Below are positions 9,702 through 19,105 of a DNA stretch of 64,000 nt, in pieces. Each line of letters begins with the position of its first letter. Position 1 is the first letter of the stretch. The translations under genes and the position numbers were made by a program. The notes beneath the pieces are model-generated. The model made no database searches, was not told where the DNA came from, and worked only from the letters and a program-made list of their open reading frames with translations. Source of the stretch: Sporosarcina sp. HYO08 (lineage in GTDB: Bacteria; Bacillota; Bacilli; Bacillales_A; Planococcaceae); assembly GCF_001563475.1 (NCBI RefSeq), contig NZ_LPUT01000012.1, forward strand, positions 372,001 through 436,000, in the 5' to 3' direction.

Positions 9702-10262
9702 TTACTTAGAAGTTGGTTCATATAAATCCCAAGCGAGCCTTAAAGATTCATAAATAAAATCAGCAGCAGCTTCACTTTCCATATCGTCAATCGTTAAAAT
9801 GGAGTTATGGGAAGAATAGATTTCCTTGCGTTTATAAAATAGCTCTTTCGTTTCTTCCAATGAAAGATTTTGAAGCAATGGGCGGTCAACCTTAATTTTG
9901 TCGAGTCGTTCTTTCCATGCTTCCCATGAAATGTCCAGGGCAAAGACGATACAATTGGAAAGACAGATGGCACGTGTTTCTTCTTGTAAAAAAGCACCGC
10001 CGCCAACAGAGATCACTTTTAATTTTTGGGTACAAAAATGTTCAATTAGACTTTTTTCTTTTTCGCGAAATGCTTTTTCGCCGATCGTATCAAAAATCTC
10101 CGTAATCGGCATATTGAATTCACGTTCAATCTCTTCATCTATATCAATGAAGGACCGATATAACTTGGTCGCTAACAGTTTACCAACTGTTGTTTTTCCA
10201 ACCCCCATAAAACCGGTAAAGACAATGCTTTTCTCCCTGTAAGGAACATTTTGATTCGGCAT
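9702..10262 (-). CDS. aroK: Shikimate kinase
   Basis: A cytoplasmic P-loop kinase that phosphorylates shikimate with ATP in aromatic amino-acid synthesis. Walker A GFMGVGKTT is at residues 17-25, the shikimate-binding Asp is in FIDIDEEIE, FREKE gives the substrate Arg, SVGGGAF is the glycine-rich substrate loop and VDRPLL the lid Arg. I use the ATG at 10262 (186 residues) because GGAG lies 11 bases before it; a GTG four codons upstream overlaps that same GGAG. It is divergent from the aroQ-like gene with about 160 bases between, so two shikimate-pathway functions share a promoter region. It converges on the SLH transglycosylase gene. Confidence 0.9.
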   Translation of the reverse strand: MPNQNVPYREKSIVFTGFMGVGKTTVGKLLATKLYRSFIDIDEEIEREFNMPITEIFDTIGEKAFREKEKSLIEHFCTQKLKVISVGGGAFLQEETRAICLSNCIVFALDISWEAWKERLDKIKVDRPLLQNLSLEETKELFYKRKEIYSSHNSILTIDDMESEAAADFIYESLRLAWDLYEPTSK

Positions 10263-10425
10263 AGGTTGATCCACTCCAATATTCTAACTTATCTTATCAT
10301 TCTACTGAATTATAGTATAGATTCACTATCTTGTAAAAAACATTTTTGAAAGACTTTTCAAACTTGAAAGAAATCAACGCTCTACGTTACACTAGCATAC
10401 AAAGAATAAAATTGAGGAGACGAAG

Positions 10426-10869
10426 ATGAAAAAAATAGTAATGTTGCATGGTATAAACCATAATATGTTTGGAAAAAGGGATCCTGCGCAATATGGCACG
10501 GTTACGCTTATGGAAATTGACGAAGGTTTACAAAAGCTTGGGGAAGAGCTAGGTGTGGAAGTGGAATGTTTTCAAACAAATTTTGAAGGAGAAATGTGTG
10601 AGCGCATTCATCAGGCATACGAAGAGCGGAATGACGCTGTCATCATTAACGCAGGGGCTTGGACGCATTATAGCTATGGAATCAGGGATGCACTTGCTAT
10701 TTTAGAAGTGCCGATCATTGAAATACATATGTCCAATATTCACGCAAGAGAACCGTTTAGACATCAGTCTGTTTTTGCTGAAATTGCAAAAGGACAAATT
10801 TGCGGGTTCGGCATAGATAGTTATTTCCTCGGGTTGCGGGCAGCAGTTGCTGCAATTGAAAACAAATAA
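10426..10869 (+). CDS. aroQ: Type II 3-dehydroquinate dehydratase, variant active-site loop
   Basis: A 147-residue homologue of AroQ, which dehydrates 3-dehydroquinate to 3-dehydroshikimate as a dodecamer. Catalytic Arg18 and Tyr23 on the lid (KRDPAQYG), Asn75-region INAGAWTH and the EIHMSNIHAREPFRH segment with its catalytic His are all present. Two usually conserved sites differ: the opening LNGPNLN is here LHGINHN, and SNHEGE is TNFEGE, so a substrate-contact His is Phe. The fold and most of the site are intact, so activity is likely but may be altered. AGGAG precedes the ATG. It is divergent from aroK and ends at a very strong bidirectional terminator. Confidence 0.8.
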   Translation: MKKIVMLHGINHNMFGKRDPAQYGTVTLMEIDEGLQKLGEELGVEVECFQTNFEGEMCERIHQAYEERNDAVIINAGAWTHYSYGIRDALAILEVPIIEIHMSNIHAREPFRHQSVFAEIAKGQICGFGIDSYFLGLRAAVAAIENK

Positions 10870-10870
10870 G

Positions 10871-10928
10871 AGAGCCTTTCCAGAAAATCAGTTTTCACTA
10901 GCTTTCTGGAAAGGCTCTTGTATTTTTT
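10871..10928. terminator. Bidirectional terminator between aroQ and subtilase gene
   Basis: AGAGCCTTTCCAGAAA pairs perfectly with TTTCTGGAAAGGCTCT (16 bp), followed by TGTATTTTTT. It serves both convergent genes. Confidence 0.92.
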
Positions 10929-12303
10929 AATCAATTGTCTGGAATTCCATCACATAACTTTTCCCATTCCGGACGATAATTTCAAACCAATAGACCGTGC
11001 TGTATTCATAAGGTTTGATCGGTTGTACGATGATTTCTTTGTTGAGTAAATTTGGAACGAGCTGGATCGGCAGTTCCCGACTGCCCTGATGCATTTTTAC
11101 AGTCACAATCGAGTGATCGGAAAACTGGCGATCAAACTTGATAGACCATTCTTTATCCAATGCAACATTTTTATGACTAGGGAGTAAGGTTGTCTGTTTA
11201 GAAATGAGAGGCTTTGTTAAATCGGTCTTCATAAATGAAGAAACATTAATAATTCCCTCCCCATAATAAGGATCCCATCCAATGGCACCGAGGTCATCCA
11301 CATATTTTTTTAATAACGCCTCGATCGCTGTATTTGATCGTTTCGGATTGTCCAATTTCATCATCGCTGCAATGCCGCTTACAAATGGAGCAGCCATGGA
11401 TGTGCCGTCCAGTACCCCAAATCGTTCGCCTGGGATTGTAGAAATAATACCGACTCCTGGTGCTGAAACGTCAATCGTCGCGCCAGTGTTGCTAAATCGA
11501 GCAATGTGATCGGATCGATCTGTTGCTGTTACGACAATCGCTTTTTCCTCTGAAGCTGGGTAAAAATTTGCTGTGTTTTTACCTTCATTGCCCGAAGAGA
11601 CGACGACTAAGACGTTGTTTGAATGCGCGTAGGCAATCGCATCTGCCAAATAACGGGAATACCGATCGCCGCCGAAACTCATGTTAATGACAGCGGCTCC
11701 GTTGTCAACGGCATAACGAATGCCACGTGCGACATTTGAATCATAGCCGTTTCCTTTGTCATCTAAGGCACGGATGGGCATGATTTTTACGTTTTCACTT
11801 GTCGTTTTCGCGATGATACCAGCGACATGTGTTCCGTGATATTGAACGTCCATTGGATCCGAATCATCATCGACAAAATCATAGCCGGCAACAATTCTAT
11901 TTCTAAAAAAGGAATGGGTATAGTCAATGCCCGTATCAATGACGGCCACGATCACGCTGCCTGCATTAGATGTAAATAATTGCTGCATTTTTTGAGCCCC
12001 AATTCGCCCTGTACCCCAGGGAGCGGATTGGGCTTGAAAAGTGGCAGAATGGGCATAGCGTATATAATCAGGCTCAATCATTTGAACTTTTGTTGGGCTT
12101 ATAGAGGCAGCACGCACACTTTGTTGTTTTTGTATTGCATCGTATTCACCCCATGTTACGCTTGTAATCGTTTCTTTTCCGGAAGGGGCGGTTACTTGGA
12201 TGATGACGCGGTCTGTTATACTCGTTGCTTCGTTCGCGGAGGTAATGGATGGTGTGAAAATTAGACAGCATACTAACATAAGTAAGAAACTTAATTGTTT
12301 CAT
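10927..12303 (-). CDS. Secreted subtilisin-like serine protease (S8)
   Basis: A 458-residue exported protease. The signal peptide (about 1-23, ending TSA) is followed by a short propeptide region with weak inhibitor similarity, then the S8 catalytic domain. The triad is Asp123 (VIDTGIDY), His156 (HGTHVAG) and Ser302 (GTSMAAP), with oxyanion Asn239 (SSGNEG). The last about 90 residues look like a beta-sandwich of the bacterial Ig type (WSIKFDRQFSD...VYWFEIIV). The start is the ATG at 12303, since GAGG lies 11 bases before it; a GTG four codons earlier is too close. It is transcribed alone. It may process or recycle surface proteins such as the neighbouring SLH proteins; that role is inference. 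Confidence 0.9.
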   Translation of the reverse strand: MKQLSFLLMLVCCLIFTPSITSANEATSITDRVIIQVTAPSGKETITSVTWGEYDAIQKQQSVRAASISPTKVQMIEPDYIRYAHSATFQAQSAPWGTGRIGAQKMQQLFTSNAGSVIVAVIDTGIDYTHSFFRNRIVAGYDFVDDDSDPMDVQYHGTHVAGIIAKTTSENVKIMPIRALDDKGNGYDSNVARGIRYAVDNGAAVINMSFGGDRYSRYLADAIAYAHSNNVLVVVSSGNEGKNTANFYPASEEKAIVVTATDRSDHIARFSNTGATIDVSAPGVGIISTIPGERFGVLDGTSMAAPFVSGIAAMMKLDNPKRSNTAIEALLKKYVDDLGAIGWDPYYGEGIINVSSFMKTDLTKPLISKQTTLLPSHKNVALDKEWSIKFDRQFSDHSIVTVKMHQGSRELPIQLVPNLLNKEIIVQPIKPYEYSTVYWFEIIVRNGKSYVMEFQTID

Positions 12304-12457
12304 AAACAACAACACCTCAAAGATTATGATACTAGTATTATCGACCTATCATTGCGATTATTAAATAATATTTTAGATAATCTTTACAAGACTAAGTAAA
12401 TGAAGGACAATGAGAGGAATAGGAAAAATATAGCATAAAAACTAAAGGGGCGACAGA

Positions 12458-14152
12458 ATGCGACAAATTGGCCGAATGGCATTGACTGCTTTTATTTGTT
12501 TTGTTTCTCTCATTCTTTTTACAAATTCAGCGAAAGCCTATACATATAATGATGTGAATTATCAACATTGGGCGTATGAGGATATTCAATTTATCGCAAA
12601 ACATGGGGTGATTCGGGGATTTTCAGACGGTAGCTTTATGCCAAATGCCTCCATTACTCGAAAAGACGCGGCGGTTATGATGACGCGTGCATTGGATTTG
12701 AATAAGCCAAAAAGTGTATCGGTTGAAATTGCCGATATTCATGAACAGACACCGAATTACAATGAGATCACCATTGCAGTTGAGGAAGGTTGGTTATCGC
12801 TTCAAGATGGCCAATTTAACGGCAGTGCCCCCTTAACACGGGATGAAATGTCGAAAATGCTTGCGACTGCTTATTCATATGAAGGGAAACAAACGTCGGT
12901 TTTTGAAGACGTTCCAAAGTCAGATCCATATTATCTTTATATTGATGGTATTGCGATGCATGGTGTAACAACAGGTTATAATGACGGCACATTCCGTCCA
13001 AATGATCACGTAACGAGGGCACAATTTAGCGCCTTTTTATCTCGAGTTTATCAAAAGCCAGTCGCTTATGAAGTGAAAAGTGCAGGACAAACGATGGCGA
13101 TCGTTCCCTCTGTTGAAGATGCGCTAGAAAAAGTGAAAGAGTATCCAGATGGGACAATCCATCCGCAGAGCAATAAATTTGTGTCATATCCACAGACGAT
13201 TGCTACGGCAGACAAAACAAATTTAAATAGCGGTGTCTTGATCTACAATGGCTATAAGGAAGCAACTCCGGGATCATTTGACCCCTATATGAGATATGAA
13301 GCTGAAGATGGTACAGTGCATGAGATGTTTGATACGTTTATCATTTTAGGTCTTCGATACAATGAAGAAGGCAATAAATTCATTGATGGGGCGGAAAATG
13401 AAGCGAACTATGAAGACTGGAACAATTATATTAAACGAACATTTGCGGAGAACGGCGCATTACATAAGTTGAATGAGTCAGCTCTTTCCAATGATCGTGA
13501 AGTAGATATTTATGTTTCCATTCCTTATCCGAAGCGAAATGGCGACATTATTACGCTAGATGGACAAGAACAAGTGAACAACGTTTATAACCGTTATGAC
13601 TTGGCAAATTGGTATATTAGCAAGGTGCTAAGGGAGTTGGACAAGGCCTCTTATTCCAATTTGAATTTCAAAGGCTTTTATTGGCTCAGTGAGACGGTGC
13701 GTACAGTGGAAGATGAAGTCTTGATTTCCTCAATCTCGAGCTTGATGAAAAGGCATAATCTGTATCTCATTTATTCACCGCATGCGACGTCTACCAATTT
13801 TTACAAATGGCAAAATTACGGCTTCGATGCAGCGTTTTTACAGCCGAATGCATTTCGGACAGGTACGCCAAATAAGGAAGAACGATTGCACCGTGCGTTT
13901 TTAAATGCCCAAATTTACGGGACAGGCATTACGATGGAAATTGACTCTTACGGAATCGGGCATGCTGATGAAGGAAGAGGCGTTGAAGAGTTTAATCTTT
14001 ATATGGATTTTGCCAAACGATATGGACTCAACGAAAAAGGGATGATGTTTTACCAAGGAACAAATGTCGTAGAACGAATGGCGACGTATGATCACCCCGT
14101 TTTCAAACGCTGGTATGATCAATTGAATGAAACATTTTTTAGCGAAAAATAA
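12458..14152 (+). CDS. SLH-anchored DUF4855 protein
   Basis: A 564-residue exported surface protein. A signal peptide (about 1-27, ending AKA) and three SLH repeats (about 29-195, with VTRAQFSAFLSR in the third) attach it to the wall. The C-terminal about 340 residues (GVLIYNGYKE...MFDTFIILGLRY...) match what I know as DUF4855, found in Bacillota surface proteins and of unknown function. The layout, with repeated acidic and aromatic strand ends, suggests a glycoside-hydrolase-like barrel, but no catalytic residues can be named. AAAGGGG lies before the ATG. It is flanked by two other cell-surface functions and ends at a terminator, so it is probably monocistronic. Confidence 0.8.
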   Translation: MRQIGRMALTAFICFVSLILFTNSAKAYTYNDVNYQHWAYEDIQFIAKHGVIRGFSDGSFMPNASITRKDAAVMMTRALDLNKPKSVSVEIADIHEQTPNYNEITIAVEEGWLSLQDGQFNGSAPLTRDEMSKMLATAYSYEGKQTSVFEDVPKSDPYYLYIDGIAMHGVTTGYNDGTFRPNDHVTRAQFSAFLSRVYQKPVAYEVKSAGQTMAIVPSVEDALEKVKEYPDGTIHPQSNKFVSYPQTIATADKTNLNSGVLIYNGYKEATPGSFDPYMRYEAEDGTVHEMFDTFIILGLRYNEEGNKFIDGAENEANYEDWNNYIKRTFAENGALHKLNESALSNDREVDIYVSIPYPKRNGDIITLDGQEQVNNVYNRYDLANWYISKVLRELDKASYSNLNFKGFYWLSETVRTVEDEVLISSISSLMKRHNLYLIYSPHATSTNFYKWQNYGFDAAFLQPNAFRTGTPNKEERLHRAFLNAQIYGTGITMEIDSYGIGHADEGRGVEEFNLYMDFAKRYGLNEKGMMFYQGTNVVERMATYDHPVFKRWYDQLNETFFSEK

Positions 14153-14157
14153 TGCAA

Positions 14158-14195
14158 GGGGTTGCCGTGTTGGATGATGCGGTAACCCATTTTTT
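14158..14195 (+). terminator. Terminator after DUF4855 gene
   Basis: GGGTTGCCG pairs with CGGTAACCC (one G-T pair) across a 12-base loop, then A and six T. Confidence 0.8.
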
Positions 14196-14364
14196 CATGG
14201 TGATATTTGCAGTTTCCAACGAATCGCGTCAAGTTTCCAACAAAAAAGTGAATCTATTTCATCCTATAAACGTCCTATAGCAGGAGGCTAGAAAAATAAT
14301 ATCATTTGCAGGTGTTTCCTGTGGTATACTGATTTTCGAATGAATAAAAGAGAGGATTTATCGA

Positions 14365-15825
14365 ATGAATTTCACGACAAAATTTCAGGAGATGACAGTT
14401 CCTTTAATCGGTGCAGTTATCTTGCTTATTAACTTAATGATTCCCACAAGCATATCGGCATACATAGCTACCGCATTATTTGCAGCAGCTGCATTTATTA
14501 GGCCGAAACAATCAATCTTATTCCTACTCATTTATTTTCCTTTCCGTCCTTTTTTAATTGAAGTGAACCCTACCCTTAAGTTGATCGGTGATATCGTCAT
14601 CATTTTTGCATTTTTACGCGTCATATGGGATTCACGAGGCAATCTTAAATCGATTTTTCGATTCGAAGTGTATGAGTGGGCATTTATCGGATTTTTAGTT
14701 GTTGGATCAGTTTCAGCAATGTTAACCGGTGTATCGCTTATCGCGGTTGTTTTTCAACTACGTGCATTCGCGATTACATTTTTGCTCATTTACATTGTCA
14801 AACGACTGGATATTCAAAAACGTGATATTCTGAACTTCGTTGTCATAACAGTCGCTGTCGCGGTTATTCTTGTCATCCAAGGGATTGTAGAAAAGCTTTC
14901 CATGCGATCTGCGCTAATGCCTGAGAAATGGGTGAATCGTCAGCTTTCGCCGAACAATGCGAGCCGTATTTATGGTCTGTTGAATAACCCGAACGTATTA
15001 GCCGTTCACTTAACAATTGCTGGAATGCTTACGTATTGCTTGAAAAATGCTTTACCGAAAACCAAAATTCAGTTGTGGCTCAATATTTTCCTCGTCCTTC
15101 TTGCAGGAACGTGGATCTTAACATACAGCCGCGGGACTTGGATTGCCTTTGTCGTAGGTCTAGCAGTCTACTTCTTATTTACACGCAACTGGAAATTTGT
15201 AGTGAAAAGCGCTGCAGTCATCGCGCTAGGTTTTATTCTTATTGCTGTTCCTGTTACATATGGGACGCAGTGGATTAAAAGTCATACCGATATCGGGAAC
15301 TTTGTAAGGACGGGACCGGCTGAAGAAGACAGCGGTTTTGCGGCGGTTGAAAAAGACCGTATCACAAATACGTTTACGGGTAGTACGTTGGATAAGAGTA
15401 AAACGACCGGTCGTCTCTTTATCGTCAATAAAGGGTTCGAAGTGTTTAAAGATCACCCAATTATTGGAACTGGGTTTTCCACATTTGGCGATTCGGCATC
15501 CAAAACGTATTCCTCCCCAATTTATGAGGATTACGGCATTACCTTCAATATCTATTCTGACAATCAATATATCCAAGTGATTGCGCAAACGGGCGTGGTC
15601 GGCGTTCTACTATTTGCGGTGTTTTTGTTGGGCATGCTCGTGATGTTTTGGAAAAAGCGTCATGAATCTCCGATTGCCATCCCAATGCTTGCTTCACTCA
15701 TTGCGATTTTCTGGTGCGGTATGATTTACAATATTTGGGAAGATAAAGCATTTACAATGTATTTCTATATTTTAACGGCCGGTTTCATCGCGGTGGGCAG
15801 TCGAAAAAATGAATTTGCTGATTAA
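14365..15825 (+). CDS. O-antigen ligase/Wzy-like polysaccharide polymerase
   Basis: A 486-residue polytopic membrane protein with about 12 hydrophobic segments. The central periplasmic-side stretch YSRGTWIAFVVG is the O-antigen-ligase family signature, and a large outer loop follows (about 310-395, including GRLFIVNKGFEVFKDHPIIGTGFSTFG, with the conserved HPIIGTG pattern). Such proteins polymerise or ligate lipid-linked glycans. Lying between two SLH-protein genes it may act on the secondary wall polymer that SLH domains bind; that is inference. AGAGAGGA precedes the ATG. It ends at its own terminator. The substrate cannot be read from the sequence. Confidence 0.82.
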   Translation: MNFTTKFQEMTVPLIGAVILLINLMIPTSISAYIATALFAAAAFIRPKQSILFLLIYFPFRPFLIEVNPTLKLIGDIVIIFAFLRVIWDSRGNLKSIFRFEVYEWAFIGFLVVGSVSAMLTGVSLIAVVFQLRAFAITFLLIYIVKRLDIQKRDILNFVVITVAVAVILVIQGIVEKLSMRSALMPEKWVNRQLSPNNASRIYGLLNNPNVLAVHLTIAGMLTYCLKNALPKTKIQLWLNIFLVLLAGTWILTYSRGTWIAFVVGLAVYFLFTRNWKFVVKSAAVIALGFILIAVPVTYGTQWIKSHTDIGNFVRTGPAEEDSGFAAVEKDRITNTFTGSTLDKSKTTGRLFIVNKGFEVFKDHPIIGTGFSTFGDSASKTYSSPIYEDYGITFNIYSDNQYIQVIAQTGVVGVLLFAVFLLGMLVMFWKKRHESPIAIPMLASLIAIFWCGMIYNIWEDKAFTMYFYILTAGFIAVGSRKNEFAD

Positions 15826-15829
15826 CAGG

Positions 15830-15863
15830 ATCCTCCTCATTGATCAATGGGGAGGATTTTTCT
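15830..15863 (+). terminator. Terminator after the O-antigen-ligase-like gene
   Basis: ATCCTCC pairs with GGAGGAT, with an inner CATTGATCAATG palindrome, followed by TTTTTCT. Confidence 0.82.
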
Positions 15864-15975
15864 ATAGAGTCGATAACTCTAGTCAAATAGTATGAAAATG
15901 AAATATCTGCCAATCTTCTGTGATTTTTGTAGAACAACAGTTTATAATAAAGGCATTACATAGAAGTCGGGGGTT

Positions 15976-18729
15976 ATGGAAGTTTTGCAGAAACATAGGA
16001 GAATACCAAAAGTTTTTGTTGCATTGCTTGTGTTTTTACTCATTTTGCCAATGACATCGTTGGCAGCAAATGAGCAGATGAAGGTTTCGGGAGGTGTTCA
16101 ATACGACTACAATGAGCAGACGATTTCAAGTTTTCCACAAGCGTTTCGTCAGTTGACAGTCGATTTGAATGATCCTTATACAACTGTAGATGTCAGCTAT
16201 CCCACACCATTAAATCGATTGATGCGAACAACGGCGCAAGCAAATCAGTACACGGGTTCAGGCAAGCAAGTAGTTGGTGCTGTGAATGGTTCGTTTTATT
16301 GGTCTAAAGATCAAGGCAACTTGCCGATGTACTTAATTGCCTACCGTGATCGACTGATCAATGCGGGCATTATTGCATCGGGGAAAGATCAGTATGTCAA
16401 TCAGCCGATCGCGTTTGGCATTGATCGTAATGGAAAAGGAAAGATCGATGCTTATACGTTAGATCTTTCATTTAATTATGCTGGAGCGGATTATCCGATT
16501 ACGAGTACGGACAAGCACCGTTCGACTGATAATTTAATTTTGTATACACCCCTATATCCAGCAGCAACGACTGAAACAAATGGTCTAGGCTGGGAGCTGG
16601 TTATTTCAGGTGTGACCGGTGGAACAGATTTGAATTTTGGGGAAACTGTAACGGGTACAGTTACTAAAATACGAGAACGCGGCGATCAAACAGCATCGGC
16701 GATTCCAAAGGATGGATTTGTATTATCCGCACATGGTGATGCGATGCAAATGATTAAAGATATCAACATCGGAGAAACCATTTCGATTACGGCCAATATT
16801 GATGAACAATGGAAGGGTTCTTCGTTTATGTTGACGTCTGGTCCTGAATTGGTGAAAGATGGGAAAGTCAACTTAGGTATTGATCCAACAAGTGATCGTG
16901 CAAGAGAACGTGCACCACGAACGGCTATTGCAATCGACAAAACAGGATCGAAAGTGTTTATGGTTACTGTTGATGGAAGACAAGAGCCGTATAGTAAAGG
17001 GATGAGTCTGCCGGAATTTGCTAACTATCTTGCCTCTATTGGTGCTTACCAAGCATTAAACTTGGACGGCGGCGGTTCAACGACAATGGCTGTTCGAAAA
17101 CCAGGCGACACGAATGTTTCCTTATTCAATCGTCCATCTGATGGCGTAGAACGCGCAGTATCAACAGCACTTTTTGCTTTATCGACTGCACCGGAAGGAG
17201 CACCGTCATCGATCTCGGCTCGTATTGAAAAACCAGGTGTCTATTTGAAAGGGACAAAAGGATCAGTCGTTGTGGATTATGTCATGGATCAGCATTATAA
17301 TCCGGTGAACATCAATCGCAGCGATCTGAAAGTTACATCACCTCAAAGTTTAATCACACCGAATGGCTTACAATTTACGGCGAATAAATCGGGAGCGGGA
17401 TCCATTGCGGTACAATACGGTTCTGCATCCGTAACGCTTCCATTTGAAGTGGTTGACGCAATTGCAACCATTGCACCGTCAACTTCATCAGTAACAGTAC
17501 GTTCGGGTGAAAGCAAAACGATTTCTGTTAAAGCATTTGACGCGAAAAAGCGAGAAGTGATTTTTGATCCAGCACTTGTCAAATGGTCTGTTACGAACAG
17601 TATCGGAACGATTTCATCAAATGGTGTATTTACAGCAACAAAGTCAAATGGAACAGGTACCATTCAAGCGACACTAGCAAATCAAACCGTTACAATTCCT
17701 GTAACGATCGGCGGAGACAGCACTCAAATTGATTCAATGGAGTCAGTGACCAATTGGCAATCAAATGCTGTGAATGGAATCGCACAGTTGTCGCAAAATA
17801 GCGCAAAAGAACCGGCATTTGAAGGGACTGGCGCATTAAAACTAACGTATGATTTTACTGGACAAGCAGGTACTTCCGCGGCTTATCTGGAAGCGAAAAC
17901 ACCGATTTCCATGGGCGGAAAGCCAGTGAAAATTGCTGCTCGCGTTTATGGTGATGCAAGTCAAACATGGCTTCGCGGAAAAATTGCAGACAGCACGGGA
18001 AAAGAATACACGATTAACTTTACGCCCGAAAACGGCTTGAAATGGATTGGATGGAATTTTGTAACTGCGGATATTCCAGCTGATGCACAAGGTGATCTCA
18101 CGCTAAAACAAATTTACATTGCACAGCCGAACGTCTCTTTGAAAACAAAAGGTTTCATTATGGTGGATGATGTCAAAGCGTTGTTTAGTAAAGACTATAA
18201 AGAAGGTCTTTTTAAAGACACAGGTTTGACATTTAGAGCGGAAAATGAAATTAAGGCACTCGTCAATAAAGGGATTATCGCAGGGTATGCGGATGGTTCC
18301 TTCGGTCCTTATCAAGAATTGACGAGATTGCAAGGTGCGATTCTTTTAGCGCGTGCTAAGAACTTATCGCTTGATACTGTGGAGGATCCTGGTTTCTCGG
18401 ATATGACATCGAATATGAATTTCTACCGTGAAGTAGCAGCTGTAGCGAAAGCGGGTTACATTCGCGGGAAAGAAGGCGGCACAAAATTTGATCCGAACGG
18501 CAAGTTGACACGTGCCGAAATGGCAGCGATTTTACAACGCGGCTTCAACTTACCATATACCGATGAAAACCATTTTAATGACATTAAAGGCAGCTTTGCT
18601 TACCGTGAAATTAATTCCCTAGCGGCAAATAATATTACGCAAGGAATTGGCGGCGGCAAATTCGGCCCAACTCAAAATATTAGCCGTGCAGATTTCTCAG
18701 TTTTCCTCTACAAAGCATTGGAAAAGTAA
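15976..18729 (+). CDS. SLH-anchored phosphodiester glycosidase (NAGPA domain)
   Basis: A 917-residue exported protein. A signal peptide (to about residue 30, ending SLA) leads to a NAGPA/DUF2233 catalytic domain (about 75-400) with VNGSFYW, APRTAIAID and the diagnostic LNLDGGGSTTMAV. This family removes sugars linked through phosphodiesters. An invasin/Big2-like beta domain follows (about 490-580), then a carbohydrate-binding-like jelly roll (about 585-735), then three SLH repeats (about 742-915). Here SLH is at the C terminus, unlike the other two SLH proteins. The likely substrate is a phosphodiester-linked wall or teichoic-type glycan; inference. GGGGG lies before the ATG. Confidence 0.85.
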   Translation: MEVLQKHRRIPKVFVALLVFLLILPMTSLAANEQMKVSGGVQYDYNEQTISSFPQAFRQLTVDLNDPYTTVDVSYPTPLNRLMRTTAQANQYTGSGKQVVGAVNGSFYWSKDQGNLPMYLIAYRDRLINAGIIASGKDQYVNQPIAFGIDRNGKGKIDAYTLDLSFNYAGADYPITSTDKHRSTDNLILYTPLYPAATTETNGLGWELVISGVTGGTDLNFGETVTGTVTKIRERGDQTASAIPKDGFVLSAHGDAMQMIKDINIGETISITANIDEQWKGSSFMLTSGPELVKDGKVNLGIDPTSDRARERAPRTAIAIDKTGSKVFMVTVDGRQEPYSKGMSLPEFANYLASIGAYQALNLDGGGSTTMAVRKPGDTNVSLFNRPSDGVERAVSTALFALSTAPEGAPSSISARIEKPGVYLKGTKGSVVVDYVMDQHYNPVNINRSDLKVTSPQSLITPNGLQFTANKSGAGSIAVQYGSASVTLPFEVVDAIATIAPSTSSVTVRSGESKTISVKAFDAKKREVIFDPALVKWSVTNSIGTISSNGVFTATKSNGTGTIQATLANQTVTIPVTIGGDSTQIDSMESVTNWQSNAVNGIAQLSQNSAKEPAFEGTGALKLTYDFTGQAGTSAAYLEAKTPISMGGKPVKIAARVYGDASQTWLRGKIADSTGKEYTINFTPENGLKWIGWNFVTADIPADAQGDLTLKQIYIAQPNVSLKTKGFIMVDDVKALFSKDYKEGLFKDTGLTFRAENEIKALVNKGIIAGYADGSFGPYQELTRLQGAILLARAKNLSLDTVEDPGFSDMTSNMNFYREVAAVAKAGYIRGKEGGTKFDPNGKLTRAEMAAILQRGFNLPYTDENHFNDIKGSFAYREINSLAANNITQGIGGGKFGPTQNISRADFSVFLYKALEK

Positions 18730-18770
18730 TCCGTTAGCGGAAAAAATAGGGTAAAAACATAATTTAACCT

Positions 18771-18798
18771 TTGAGATTGCAGAAAATTATGGTACAAT
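18771..18798 (+). promoter_or_regulatory. Candidate promoter of an intergenic transcript
   Basis: TTGAGA and TACAAT with a 16-base spacer, 42 bases after the upstream gene's stop and about 60 bases before a strong terminator. Confidence 0.45.
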
Positions 18799-18804
18799 GT
18801 GTTT

Positions 18805-18894
18805 GTAGAGTTATTCCTTTATACAATAGATTTGCAAAACGGTTGATGGCGCAAAAAATCCGTGGAGATGAAAATCTCCGCGGATTTTTTTTAT
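18805..18894 (+). ncRNA. Possible small RNA or extended 3' UTR ending in a strong terminator
   Basis: Between the promoter-like pair and a terminator (AATCCG-T-GGAGAT, GAAA loop, ATCTCC-G-CGGATT, then eight T) there is room for a transcript of about 85-90 bases with no convincing ORF. It is either an independent small RNA or the 3' end of the 15976 gene. I do not recognise it as a known RNA family. Confidence 0.35.
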
Positions 18895-19015
18895 GTGGCA
18901 ATCATTTTAATGGCAGTGCATCTGTATTTTCAGTAAAAAGTTGCAGAAACTTTTTTGTTGCAAACGAATGATATATGCCGTTCAAAATTAACTAGAAGTA
19001 AGTGAATAGAACGAA

Positions 19016-19067
19016 AAAACGTTATGGAAAATGGTAGGACATTTTCCATAACGTTTTATTTTTTTGA
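19016..19067. terminator. Strong hairpin terminator, no adjacent gene
   Basis: AAAACGTTATGGAAAATG pairs perfectly (18 bp) with its complement across GTAGGA, followed by TTTATTTTTTT. It lies 122 bases beyond the previous terminator with no recognisable gene between them (18895-19015), so what it terminates is unclear. Confidence 0.8.
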
Positions 19068-19105
19068 AAAATTCATCCTAACTCCTAGAAAGGAGAAGAA
19101 ACCCA

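Noticed and set aside
18771..18971. 66-codon ORF MRLQKIMVQCVCR... across the promoter and terminator at 18.8 kb
   Set aside because: It runs through a perfect terminator stem and lacks a ribosome site; an RNA reading fits better.
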